From assembly GCA_016125335.1 (NCBI GenBank), contig WGLY01000016.1, forward strand, positions 62,001 through 126,000: a stretch of DNA of 64,000 bases. Reading direction: 5' to 3'. Of the stretch, positions 1-10,631 are shown piece by piece. Position 1 is the stretch's first letter, and each line of letters begins with the position of its first letter. The DNA is from Frankiales bacterium. Lineage in GTDB: Bacteria > Actinomycetota > Actinomycetes > S36-B12 > CAIYMF01. Below the pieces are notes generated by a model that was given only the letters and a program-made list of their open reading frames with translations, did not search any database and had not been told where the DNA came from. A program made the translations under genes and the position numbers.

Positions 1-495
1 GTCGTCGCGGCAGCGGTCCCTCTCGGGGTCCGTGCACTGCGCATCCGCGCCGTCCGGCGCGTCGTCCTCGGCCCGGTGGTCGCTCTCGCGCTGCTCGGCG
101 CGGGCTTCGAGGCGCTGGTGTCGGCGCGGCGGGCGATGCCGGCCTCCGACTGCTGCACAGCTCTGCCGACGTGGTACCTGGCCGGTGCCGCGGCGTGGCT
201 GCTGGCATCCGCCGGCGTCGCCGCGTGGTGGACGGTCGCCATGCCGGTGGCGCTGCGGCGCGCGGCCCCGTCCGCGGACCGGCTGCGCCCGGCGGCCTGG
301 GTGTCCGCGGCGGTGGTCCCGCTGCTCCTCGTGCCGGCCGTGCTCGTGTCGGTCGTGGCCGCGACGCACGGCGGTGCGTGGGGGCCGGCGTACGCGGCGT
401 TGGTGTGGACCTGCGTGGCCGCGGTCGTGCTCGCCTGGGCCTGCGCCGCGACCAGCCTCGCCCGCGGCGTGCCGGCCCTGCTCGCGCACCCCTGA
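1..495 (+). CDS. C-terminal part of an unidentified membrane protein (cut by window edge)
   Basis: The reading frame is open from base 1 and ends at a TGA at 493-495, so the 5' end lies outside the window. The visible 164 residues contain about four hydrophobic segments rich in Ala, Val and Leu, separated by short Arg-containing loops, as expected for an integral membrane protein. I recognise no domain or catalytic motif. An internal ATG at 76 exists, but the frame continues upstream of it with similar hydrophobic composition, so the true start is probably further upstream. The function cannot be assigned. Confidence 0.6.
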   Translation, partial: VVAAAVPLGVRALRIRAVRRVVLGPVVALALLGAGFEALVSARRAMPASDCCTALPTWYLAGAAAWLLASAGVAAWWTVAMPVALRRAAPSADRLRPAAWVSAAVVPLLLVPAVLVSVVAATHGGAWGPAYAALVWTCVAAVVLAWACAATSLARGVPALLAHP

Positions 496-529
496 GTCCG
501 ACGCCGGTCGTCCGCGGTCCGGCGGACGG

Positions 530-874
530 TCAGTAGCGCAGGCCGTCCGGGCCGAGGGTGGCCGGGCGCACCTCGTCGACCAGCCCGACCGGCAGCGCGG
601 CGTACAGGTGCGGGAAGAGCTCGCCGGCACCGCCGTCCTCGAGCACCACCGGGACCCCGCCGGCCTCGAGCCGGTCGCGGTCCATGACGAGCACGACGAG
701 CGGCTCCGGCGCGTCGGCGTAGAAGCGCGCCGCGGTGGCCGCCACCTGCTCCGGGGTGGAGGCGTGGATGAAGCCCTCCTGCTCGAGGGTGCGCCCGCGC
801 GAGGAGGTGCGGTAGGCGCCCTCGGCCACGGCGCGCTCCCAGTCCGGGGCGAGGGCGATGTGGAGGATCCGCAC
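530..874 (-). CDS. DUF952 family protein
   Basis: This is a small soluble protein of about 114 residues starting at GTG 874 (VRILHIALAPDWERA). It carries the features of the DUF952 family: the opening ILHIA, a central GFIHAS followed by Thr-Pro-Glu-Gln, a VLVMDRDRL strand and a C-terminal FPHLYAALP with a conserved His. These are typical of short DUF952 proteins, whose function is not established. An upstream in-frame ATG at 901 would add nine residues outside the conserved fold, so I prefer the GTG. The gene is transcribed away from serA and has no evident functional link with it. Confidence 0.75.
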   Translation of the reverse strand: MRILHIALAPDWERAVAEGAYRTSSRGRTLEQEGFIHASTPEQVAATAARFYADAPEPLVVLVMDRDRLEAGGVPVVLEDGGAGELFPHLYAALPVGLVDEVRPATLGPDGLRY

Positions 875-942
875 GGCCGCGAGGCTAGGGCACCGGGCCA
901 CCTGCGAACCCCTCGCGGGAGGCGTCCCACGATCCGGACCTC

Positions 943-956
943 GTGAAGCGGTTCAC
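943..956. promoter_or_regulatory. Palindrome upstream of serA
   Basis: GTGAA-GCGG-TTCAC is a perfect 5-bp inverted repeat with a 4-nt centre, 12 nt upstream of a TACGAT hexamer (968-973) that could be the serA -10 element. The position suits an operator, but the binding protein is unknown and a 5-bp arm can arise by chance. Confidence 0.35.
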
Positions 957-1009
957 AAGCCGCTCGTTACGATGACGCCGTCTCCGACGCCGACCCGAAG
1001 GTGCCCACC

Positions 1010-2599
1010 GTGAGCAAGCCTGTCGTCCTCATCGCGGAAGAGCTGTCCCCGGCCACGGTGGAGGCCCTGGGGCCGGACTTCGAGATCCGCCACGTCGACG
1101 GCGCCGACCGCGCCGCGCTGTTGCCCGCGATCGCCGACGTCGACGCGATCCTCGTCCGCTCGGCCACCAAGGTCGACGCCGAGGCCATCGCCGCCGCCCG
1201 TCGCCTCAAGGTGGTGGCGCGCGCGGGCGTGGGCCTGGACAACGTCGACGTCAAGGCCGCGACGCAGGCCGGCGTGATGGTGGTCAACGCCCCCACGTCC
1301 AACATCGTCAGCGCCGCCGAGCTCGCCGTGGCGCTGCTGCTCGCGAGCGCCCGCAACATCGCCCCGGCCAACGCCTCGCTCAAGGCCGGCCAGTGGAAGC
1401 GCTCGAAGTACACCGGCGTCGAGCTCAGCGACAAGACCGTCGGGATCGTCGGTCTGGGCCGCATCGGCCTCCTCGTGGCGCAGCGGCTGTCCGCCTTCGG
1501 CGTGCGCCTGGTCGCCTACGACCCCTACGTGCAGCCGGCCCGCGCCGCGCAGCTCGGCATCCGCATGGCCGGCCTCGACGAGCTGCTCGCGGAGTCGGAC
1601 TTCATCACGGTGCACCTGCCCAAGACGCCCGACACCGTGGGCCTCATCGGCGAGGAGGCGCTGCGCAAGGTCAAGCCGAGCGTGCGCATCATCAACGCCG
1701 CCCGCGGCGGCATCGTCGACGAGCACGCCCTCTACGTGGCGATCAAGGAGGGCCGCGTCGCCGGCGCCGGGCTCGACGTGTTCGCCAGCGAGCCGTGCAC
1801 CGACTCGCCGCTGTTCGAGTTCGACCAGGTCGTCGCCACGCCGCACCTCGGCGCGTCCACGGACGAGGCCCAGGAGAAGGCGGGCATCGCCGTCGCCCGC
1901 TCGGTGCGGCTTGCCCTCGCGGGCGAGCTCGTGCCCGACGCCGTCAACGTCCAGGGCGGCTCGATCGCGGAGATCGTGCGGCCGGGCATCGCGCTGGCGG
2001 AGAACCTCGGCCGCGTGGCCGGCGCCCTCGCCGGGTCGCCACTGGAGGCGGTGGAGGTCGAGGCCCGTGGCGAGATCGCGGAGCACGACGTCAAGATCCT
2101 CGAGCTCTCCGCCATCAAGGGCGTGTTCTCCACCCAGACCACCGAGTCCGTCTCCTACGTCAACGCCCCCGTGCTCGCGGCCGAGCGGGGCGTGGCCATC
2201 ACCCTCACGACCGACGCCGAGAGCCCCGACTTCCGCAACGTCGTGCGCGTCACGCTCGCCCTCACCGACGGCCAGACCGTCTCGGTCGCGGGCACCGTGA
2301 CCGGACCGCGCAACCAGCAGAAGCTCGTCGAGATCGACGGGTTCGACGTCGACGTGCCGGTGAGCGCCCACCTCGCCTTCCTGCGCTACGTCGACCGGCC
2401 CGGCATCGTCGGCGTCGCCGGGCGGATCCTGGGCGACGCCGGGGTGAACATCGGCGGCATGCAGGTCAGCCGCGACGAGGCCGGCGGCCAGGCGCTCATC
2501 GCCCTCACCGTCGACTCCGTGATCCCGGCCGGCGCGCTCGAGGAGATCGTCGAGGCGATCGGTGCGAGCTACGCCCGCACGGTGGACCTCGAGGTCTGA
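1010..2599 (+). CDS. serA: D-3-phosphoglycerate dehydrogenase
   Basis: It oxidises 3-phosphoglycerate to 3-phosphohydroxypyruvate with NAD, the first step of serine synthesis, in the cytoplasm. The order is a substrate-binding half, a Rossmann domain with GIVGLGRIG near residue 145, catalytic Arg in NAARGGIVDE near 231 and catalytic His in TPHLGAS near 277, then the long C-terminal extension typical of actinobacterial SerA: an intervening domain (about 320-445) and an ACT domain (about 455-529) that senses serine. I chose GTG 1010 (MSKPVVLIAEEL) over GTG 1001, because the GAAGG ribosome-binding site at 997-1002 has proper spacing only to 1010. Length 529 residues is normal for this type. Confidence 0.95.
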   Translation: MSKPVVLIAEELSPATVEALGPDFEIRHVDGADRAALLPAIADVDAILVRSATKVDAEAIAAARRLKVVARAGVGLDNVDVKAATQAGVMVVNAPTSNIVSAAELAVALLLASARNIAPANASLKAGQWKRSKYTGVELSDKTVGIVGLGRIGLLVAQRLSAFGVRLVAYDPYVQPARAAQLGIRMAGLDELLAESDFITVHLPKTPDTVGLIGEEALRKVKPSVRIINAARGGIVDEHALYVAIKEGRVAGAGLDVFASEPCTDSPLFEFDQVVATPHLGASTDEAQEKAGIAVARSVRLALAGELVPDAVNVQGGSIAEIVRPGIALAENLGRVAGALAGSPLEAVEVEARGEIAEHDVKILELSAIKGVFSTQTTESVSYVNAPVLAAERGVAITLTTDAESPDFRNVVRVTLALTDGQTVSVAGTVTGPRNQQKLVEIDGFDVDVPVSAHLAFLRYVDRPGIVGVAGRILGDAGVNIGGMQVSRDEAGGQALIALTVDSVIPAGALEEIVEAIGASYARTVDLEV

Positions 2600-2636
2600 C
2601 CGGCCGGCACCGCAGGCGGTCCGTGGTCGCGCTCGC

Positions 2637-3302
2637 TCAGCCCTGCTCGCGCTCGAGCGCGGCCTGAAGGCCGTCCAGGATGAGGTCGAGCCCGTAGCCG
2701 AACGAGGAGCCGTAGCTGTAGCCGGGGCGCAGCACGTGCTCGCGGGTGAACGCGGCGAGGGTCGGGTAGGCGCCCTCGGGGAAGCCGGCCATGATCTGGT
2801 CGGCCAGCCCGGTGAGGTCCGCACCGTCCTCGAAGGGCAGGGCCGACTCCTCGAAGGCGAAGCCGTAGACGAACGCGTCGAGAACGGCGTAGGCGTGCGC
2901 CGTGAGCGCCCACGACAGCCCGCCGCGGCGCAGAGTGGCGAGCACGGCCTCGTGGTGGGCCAGGCTCTGCGGGCCCGGTGAGGTGCGCGACTCCATCAGG
3001 GGAGCGGCCCACGGGTGGCGGCGCAGGGTCGTGCGCATCGACTCGCAGCGCGCGCGCACGGCGGAGCGCCAGTCGAGGTCGGGATCGGGCACGGCGATCT
3101 CGGCGAACACCTGCTCGACCATCGCGTCGACGAGGTCGTCGCGCGACGCCACGTAGTGGTAGAGGCTCATCGGCCCGGCGCCGAGCGCGTCGGCGAGGCG
3201 CCGGATGGTGAGGGCCTCGAGGCCCTGGGCGTCCGCGAGGGCCATCGCGGACGCGACGACGCGGGCCGCGGACAGCGCGGGGCGCCGGGACCTCTCGGTC
3301 AT
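2637..3302 (-). CDS. TetR-family transcriptional repressor
   Basis: A 221-residue regulator starting at ATG 3302 behind a GGAAGGAG ribosome-binding site. Residues about 15-60 form the TetR helix-turn-helix (LTIRRLADALGAGPMSLYHY), and the rest resembles the tetracycline-repressor-like C-terminal domain that binds a ligand and dimerises. It is divergent from an oxidoreductase and a DUF4386 membrane protein. The 115-bp spacer holds two CGTAC-N3-GTACG palindromes that overlap the oxidoreductase promoter, so it most likely represses that operon and perhaps itself. The ligand is unknown; the neighbouring oxidoreductase suggests a quinone, aldehyde or xenobiotic. Confidence 0.88.
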   Translation of the reverse strand: MTERSRRPALSAARVVASAMALADAQGLEALTIRRLADALGAGPMSLYHYVASRDDLVDAMVEQVFAEIAVPDPDLDWRSAVRARCESMRTTLRRHPWAAPLMESRTSPGPQSLAHHEAVLATLRRGGLSWALTAHAYAVLDAFVYGFAFEESALPFEDGADLTGLADQIMAGFPEGAYPTLAAFTREHVLRPGYSYGSSFGYGLDLILDGLQAALEREQG

Positions 3303-3338
3303 CTCGCTCCTTCCGTGGATCCCCTCCGGTCGGGGACG

Positions 3339-3368
3339 TTGACGCATCGTACTTAGTACGAGTACGGT
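3339..3368 (+). promoter_or_regulatory. Promoter of the oxidoreductase operon
   Basis: TTGACG at 3339-3344 and TACGGT at 3363-3368 are separated by 18 nt, a good vegetative promoter for the gene starting at 3418. The first operator palindrome lies inside the spacer, so a bound repressor would block RNA polymerase. Confidence 0.6.
3348..3360. promoter_or_regulatory. TetR operator 1, CGTAC-N3-GTACG
   Basis: CGTACTTAGTACG is a perfect 5+5 palindrome around a 3-nt centre. It sits between the -35 and -10 of the divergent operon. An equivalent site begins 33 bp downstream, three helical turns away on the same face. Confidence 0.7.
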
Positions 3369-3380
3369 ACGACGCATCAT

Positions 3381-3393
3381 CGTACAAAGTACG
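3381..3393. promoter_or_regulatory. TetR operator 2, CGTAC-N3-GTACG
   Basis: CGTACAAAGTACG has the same arms as operator 1 with a different centre, 33 bp away from start to start. It lies about 13 bp after the -10 element, in the expected initial transcribed region. Conservation of the arms but not the centre supports recognition by one dimeric repressor. Confidence 0.7.
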
Positions 3394-3417
3394 ACACCGT
3401 GTCGTGAGGAGACCGCC

Positions 3418-4464
3418 GTGACCACCACCTCGAGCAGCCACCGCCCCGCCGCCCTGCGTGCCGACCTGCCCACCGTCATGCGCGCCGTGGCGCAGGACCG
3501 CTACGGCGAGGCCGACGTCCTGCACCCCGCCGAGCTGCCCGTGCCGGCGCCGGGCGAGGGGGAGGTGCTCGTCGAGGTCCACGCCGCGGGCGTCGACCGC
3601 GGCGTCTGGCACCTCATGGCCGGCCGGCCCTACGTCGCCCGGCTGCTGTTCGGGCTGACCCGGCCCCGGAACCCGGTCCCCGGCATGGACCTCGCCGGCG
3701 TCGTGGCCGCGGTCGGCGCCGGGGTCACGCGGTTCGCGGTCGGCAACCGGGTCTTCGGCATCGGTCGGGGCGCGTTCGCCGAGTACGCGATCGCGCCCGA
3801 GGCGAAGCTGGCCCACGTCCCCGCTGCCACCACGGCCGTCCAGGCCGCGGTGACGCCGATCTCCGGATTGACCGCGCTGCAGGCGCTCACCGACGTCGCG
3901 TCGGTGCAGCCCGGCGACCACGTCCTGGTCATCGGCGCCTCCGGAGGCGTGGGCAGCTTCGCCGTGCAGATCGCCACGGCGCTCGGCGCCGAGGTGACCG
4001 GTGTCGCGAGCGCCCCGAAGGCCGACCTCGTGCGCTCCCTCGGCGCCGCCCACGTGCTCGACCACGCGAGCGACGACTACCTCGACGGCACCGTGCGCTA
4101 CGACGTCATCGTCGACACGGGCGGGCTCAACCCGGTCCGCCGCCTGCGCCGTGCGCTGACCCGCACCGGCACGCTCGTCATCGTGGGCGGCGAGGGCGGA
4201 GGCGCCGTGACCGGCGGCGTCGGTCGCAGCCTCCGCGCGGCGGCGTGGTCGCCGTTCGTCTCCCAGCGGCTGCGCGGGATGCTCAGCGCCGAGCGCCGCG
4301 AGGACCTCGAGCGCCTCGCCGCGCTGCTCGCCTCCGGCGACCTCGTGCCCGCCGTCGGCGCTCGCTACCCCCTGGACCGGGCACCGCAGGCGATCGCCGA
4401 CCTGACCGCGGGCCGGGCCCGCGGCAAGTCGGTCGTCGTCGTGCGCAGCACCGGCCCGGCCTGA
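3418..4464 (+). CDS. NAD(P)-dependent MDR-family oxidoreductase (quinone oxidoreductase-like)
   Basis: A 348-residue zinc-free member of the medium-chain dehydrogenase/reductase superfamily. It has an N-terminal GroES-like domain (VRAVAQDRYGEADVL-type opening with MRAVAQ at about residue 21), then a Rossmann domain with VIGASGGVGSFAVQIA near residue 171 for NAD(P)H binding. The zinc-ligand cysteines of alcohol dehydrogenases are absent, so a reductase of quinones or activated alkenes is more likely than an alcohol dehydrogenase. It starts at GTG 3418 after GTGAGGAG. It is first in an operon with the DUF4386 gene and is probably controlled by the divergent TetR repressor. The substrate is not known. 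Confidence 0.87.
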   Translation: MTTTSSSHRPAALRADLPTVMRAVAQDRYGEADVLHPAELPVPAPGEGEVLVEVHAAGVDRGVWHLMAGRPYVARLLFGLTRPRNPVPGMDLAGVVAAVGAGVTRFAVGNRVFGIGRGAFAEYAIAPEAKLAHVPAATTAVQAAVTPISGLTALQALTDVASVQPGDHVLVIGASGGVGSFAVQIATALGAEVTGVASAPKADLVRSLGAAHVLDHASDDYLDGTVRYDVIVDTGGLNPVRRLRRALTRTGTLVIVGGEGGGAVTGGVGRSLRAAAWSPFVSQRLRGMLSAERREDLERLAALLASGDLVPAVGARYPLDRAPQAIADLTAGRARGKSVVVVRSTGPA

Positions 4465-4501
4465 CCGCCCCCGCCGTCCCGCCCCGTCCGAAGGAGACCT
4501 G

Positions 4502-5281
4502 ATGAGCACGTCCGTCCGTACCGACAGCAGCGCGATCGCGAGCACCGGCGCGGTGCGCGCGCAGCCCGCGTCGTCCCCCCGCCGCGTCGCCCGCATCGCG
4601 GGTGCGTCCTACCTCGCCATGTTCCTGCTCGCGCTCGTGGGGAGCGCCCTCGTGGTGCAGGGCGTGCTCGGCGCCGACGGGCCCCGGGCCATGTGGGACG
4701 CGGTCGCCGGCTCCCCGGGCCAGGTGCGCCTGGGCGTGGCCGCGTTCCTGGTCATCGTGGTGCTCGACGTCGTCATCGCGTGGGCCCTGCACGTGCTGCT
4801 GCGCCGGGTCGACCGGGACGTCTCGCTGGCGGCGGCCTGGTTGCGGCTCGCGTACTCCGCGGTGCTCGCCGTGGCCGTGGCGCAGCTGTGGCTGGGGGCG
4901 CAGCTGGTGGACCGGGCGACCGGTGCACCCACCGAGGTCGAGGTCGCGCAGGCGAGCTCCGCGCTCGAGGCGTTCCACTCCACGTGGATGCTCGGCCTCG
5001 GGCTGTTCGGGCTCCACCTCGTCCTGGTGGGTCGGCTCGTCACCCGCTCACGGCTGGCACCCGCGCCGCTCGGGCACCTGCTCGTCGCCGCCGGCACGGC
5101 GTACGTGCTCGACACCGTGCTGCGCGTCGTCCTGCCGGACTACGACGTCGTGTCCGGCGTGATGCTCGTGGTGGTCGCGGCGACCTCGATCGTCGGAGAG
5201 GTGTGGCTGGGCCTGTGGCTCCTCGTCTCGCGCCGCGTCGGACGTACGGCCGTGTCGGGAGCGCGTGCGCTGTCGGCGTAA
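4502..5281 (+). CDS. DUF4386 integral membrane protein
   Basis: A 259-residue membrane protein with about six predicted transmembrane segments (roughly residues 38-58, 82-104, 117-137, 160-180, 195-215 and 220-240) and an N-terminal cytoplasmic stretch rich in Ala, Ser and Arg. The opening RRVARIAGASYLAMFL and the overall layout match the DUF4386 family, whose function is unknown. It starts at ATG 4502 behind GAAGGAGACCTG and lies 37 nt after the oxidoreductase stop, so the two genes are probably cotranscribed and induced together. Confidence 0.82.
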   Translation: MSTSVRTDSSAIASTGAVRAQPASSPRRVARIAGASYLAMFLLALVGSALVVQGVLGADGPRAMWDAVAGSPGQVRLGVAAFLVIVVLDVVIAWALHVLLRRVDRDVSLAAAWLRLAYSAVLAVAVAQLWLGAQLVDRATGAPTEVEVAQASSALEAFHSTWMLGLGLFGLHLVLVGRLVTRSRLAPAPLGHLLVAAGTAYVLDTVLRVVLPDYDVVSGVMLVVVAATSIVGEVWLGLWLLVSRRVGRTAVSGARALSA

Positions 5282-5321
5282 GGGCTGGCACGCGGCGCCG
5301 GGGGACGGCCAGGCTCACGGC

Positions 5322-6323
5322 ATGAGGCTGCTGGTGCTCGGGGGTACGCAGTTCGTGGGCCACGCGCTGGTGGCCGAGGCGCTCGCCCGCGGCTGGGACG
5401 TCACGGTCGCCAACCGCGGGCTGTCCGGGCCGCCGGCGCCGGGCGTCACCGCTGTGGTGCTCGACCGCACGCAGCCCGGCGCCTTCGACGTCCTGGGGGA
5501 CGCGACGTACGACCTGGTCGCGGACACCTGGGCCGGGGCGCCGTCGGTGGTGCGCGACGCCGCGCGGGCGCTGGCGGGGCGGACCGGGCGGTGGCTGTAC
5601 GTGTCGAGCCGGTCGGTCTACGCCTGGCCGATCGAACGCGGCGCGGACGAGAGCGCGCCGGTGGTCGACGGCGACCCGGACGCCGCGGCCACGGAGTACG
5701 CCCAGGACAAGCGCGGCGGCGAGCTGGCGGCGGAGCGCGCCCTGGGCGCCGACCGCGTCGTGCACCTGAGGGCGGGGCTGATCCTCGGCCCGCGCGACAA
5801 CGTCGGCCGCCTCCCGTGGTGGCTGCGCCGCATGGCCCTCGGGGGGCCCACCCTCGCGCCGGACCGTCCCGGCCTGCCCATCCAGTACGTCGACCCCCGC
5901 GACCTCGCCGCCCTCGGGCTCGACGCCTCCGCCGACGGCCGCAGCGGGCCGGTCGACGTCGTGAGCCCGCCCGGCGCGGCCACCCTCGGCGACCTGCTCG
6001 GCGCGTGCATCGCGACGACCCGCTCCGACGCCGAGCTGGTCTGGGTCGAGCCCCGGTTCCTCCTCGACGCGCAGGTCGCGCCGTGGACCGAGCTCCCGGT
6101 CTGGCTGCCCGAGGACGACGAGGCCTACGCCCTGCACACCTCGGACGTCACCCGCGCGCTCGACTGGGGGCTGCGGATCCGCCCGCTGGCCGAGACCGTC
6201 GACGACTGCTGGTCGTGGGTGCAGGCGGTCGACCGCGACGGCACCGCCCCGCCGCCCCGCGACGGCATCGGGATCGACCCGGCGAGGGAAGCCGCCCTGC
6301 TGGCCGCCTGGGCCGCCCGCTGA
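5322..6323 (+). CDS. NAD-dependent epimerase/dehydratase-family reductase
   Basis: A 333-residue short-chain-type sugar epimerase/dehydratase-like protein. ATG 5322 opens directly with MRLLVLGGTQFVGHALV, the glycine-rich NAD(P)-binding loop. A YVSSRSVY segment and a YAQDK motif (Tyr and Lys of the YxxxK catalytic pair) follow near residues 105-135. A PLPIQYVD-like segment and a C-terminal substrate domain follow. The nearest known type is the actinobacterial isoflavone-reductase/epimerase-like group annotated as NAD-dependent epimerase, without a proven substrate. No clear ribosome-binding site precedes the ATG. The gene stands alone and converges on leuA. Confidence 0.82.
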   Translation: MRLLVLGGTQFVGHALVAEALARGWDVTVANRGLSGPPAPGVTAVVLDRTQPGAFDVLGDATYDLVADTWAGAPSVVRDAARALAGRTGRWLYVSSRSVYAWPIERGADESAPVVDGDPDAAATEYAQDKRGGELAAERALGADRVVHLRAGLILGPRDNVGRLPWWLRRMALGGPTLAPDRPGLPIQYVDPRDLAALGLDASADGRSGPVDVVSPPGAATLGDLLGACIATTRSDAELVWVEPRFLLDAQVAPWTELPVWLPEDDEAYALHTSDVTRALDWGLRIRPLAETVDDCWSWVQAVDRDGTAPPPRDGIGIDPAREAALLAAWAAR

Positions 6324-6336
6324 CCCCGACCGCGAC

Positions 6337-6399
6337 CGATGTCACTGGTGGAACGGTCGCTTCCCGGCGCGGGAGACGACCGTTCCACCCGTGACGTCG
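6337..6399. repeat. 63-bp palindromic repeat, copy 1
   Basis: Thirteen nt after the stop codon of the epimerase gene, a 63-bp sequence folds on itself over its whole length: 23-nt outer arms with one mismatch and one G-T wobble, then an inner TCCCG/CGGGA stem. A second copy with 55 of 63 identical bases is at 57472-57534. Base 15 pairs with base 49 as G-C here and A-T in the other copy, a compensatory change. It lies between convergent genes and could act as a bidirectional terminator or a REP/MITE-like element. Confidence 0.8.
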
Positions 6400-6411
6400 C
6401 GTTCGGGCGGA

Positions 6412-9436
<3,025 letters not shown>

Positions 9437-9439
<3 letters not shown>

Positions 9440-9467
9440 TCCAGCCGCGCGCCCCCCGGCTGGATCA
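9437..9467 (+). terminator. Terminator-like hairpin after leuB
   Basis: TGATCCAGCCG (9437-9447, including the leuB stop codon) and CGGCTGGATCA (9457-9467) form a perfect 11-bp stem with a 9-nt loop. No U-tract follows, which is common in high-GC actinobacteria. Confidence 0.7.
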
Positions 9468-9501
9468 GGCCCCGTCGCCCGCATCCATCCGCTCCGAGAG
9501 G

Positions 9502-9507
9502 TACGTT
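9502..9507 (+). promoter_or_regulatory. -10 element of ilvE
   Basis: TACGTT fits TANNNT and ends 6 nt before the ilvE ATG at 9514. This implies a leaderless transcript. A GAGAGG at 9496-9501 is too far (12 nt) for a standard ribosome-binding site. Confidence 0.5.
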
Positions 9508-9513
9508 CACGTC

Positions 9514-10620
9514 ATGTCGACCACGACTTTCACCCGCACGATCTCGACGTCCCCCCGCTCCGCCGAGCAGATCGCCGCGCTGCTGGAGAACCCCGGCTTC
9601 GGCCGCGTGTTCACCGACCACATGGTGACCATCCGCTGGAGCGAGGACGCCGGCTGGCACGACGCCGCGCTGGTCCCCTACGCGCCGATCGCCATGGACC
9701 CCGCGGTCAACGTCCTGCACTACGGGCAGGCGATCTTCGAGGGCCTCAAGGCCTACCGCATGCCGGACGGCTCCATCGCCTCGTTCCGCCCGGAGGCCAA
9801 CGCCCGTCGGTTCCAGCGCTCGGCCGCCCGCCTGGCGATGCCCGAGCTGCCCGAGGAGCTCTTCCTCGGCTCGCTCGAGGCCCTGGTGACCCAGGACGCG
9901 GCGTACGTCCCGGACGACCCGGAGAAGTCGCTCTACCTGCGCCCGTTCATGTTCGCCACCGAGGTGGGGCTCGGCGTGCGCCCGGCGTCGGAGTACCTCT
10001 ACGTGCTGATCGCCTCGCCGGCCGGCGCCTACTTCTCCGGCGGCGTCAAGCCGGTGTCGGTGTGGCTCTCGACGGAGTACGTGCGCGCCGCTCCCGGCGG
10101 CACGGGCGAGGCCAAGTGCGCCGGCAACTACGCCGCGTCCCTCGTCGCGCAGGCGCAGGCGGCGGAGAAGGGGTGCGACCAGGTGGTGTGGCTCGACGCC
10201 CACGAGCACCGCTGGGTCGAGGAGATGGGCGGCATGAACCTCTACTTCGTCCACGGCTCGGGCGAGCACGCGCGCATCGTCACCCCGGAGCTCTCCGGCG
10301 CCCTGCTGCCCGGCATCACGCGCGACTCGCTGCTCACCGTCGCCAAGGACCTCGGCCTCGGCGCCGAGGAGGGGCGCATCAACGTCGACGAGTGGCGGGA
10401 GGGCAACGCGTCCGGGGAGATCACCGAGGTGTTCGCCTGCGGCACCGCGGCGGTCATCACCCCGGTGGGCTCGGTGAAGAGCGCGGAGCACTCGTGGACC
10501 GTCGGGGACGGCAGCCCCGGCGAGGTCACGATGCGGCTGCGCCACGCCTTGCTCGACATCCAGACCGGGCGCTCGGCCGACGTGCACGGCTGGATGCGCA
10601 CGCTGGTCGCCGCCGGCTGA
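9514..10620 (+). CDS. ilvE: Branched-chain amino acid aminotransferase
   Basis: It performs the last transamination in leucine, isoleucine and valine synthesis, using glutamate and pyridoxal phosphate. The 368-residue class IV aminotransferase (fold type IV) begins [19 protein letters not shown]. It has [14 protein letters not shown] near residue 70, the PLP-lysine segment [11 protein letters not shown] near residue 200, and [11 protein letters not shown] followed by a C-terminal [16 protein letters not shown] phosphate-binding loop, as in BCAT enzymes. The gene lies between leuB and the SGNH hydrolase and probably has its own leaderless promoter. Confidence 0.95.
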   Translation: MSTTTFTRTISTSPRSAEQIAALLENPGFGRVFTDHMVTIRWSEDAGWHDAALVPYAPIAMDPAVNVLHYGQAIFEGLKAYRMPDGSIASFRPEANARRFQRSAARLAMPELPEELFLGSLEALVTQDAAYVPDDPEKSLYLRPFMFATEVGLGVRPASEYLYVLIASPAGAYFSGGVKPVSVWLSTEYVRAAPGGTGEAKCAGNYAASLVAQAQAAEKGCDQVVWLDAHEHRWVEEMGGMNLYFVHGSGEHARIVTPELSGALLPGITRDSLLTVAKDLGLGAEEGRINVDEWREGNASGEITEVFACGTAAVITPVGSVKSAEHSWTVGDGSPGEVTMRLRHALLDIQTGRSADVHGWMRTLVAAG

Positions 10621-10631
10621 CCGGGGCGGCG

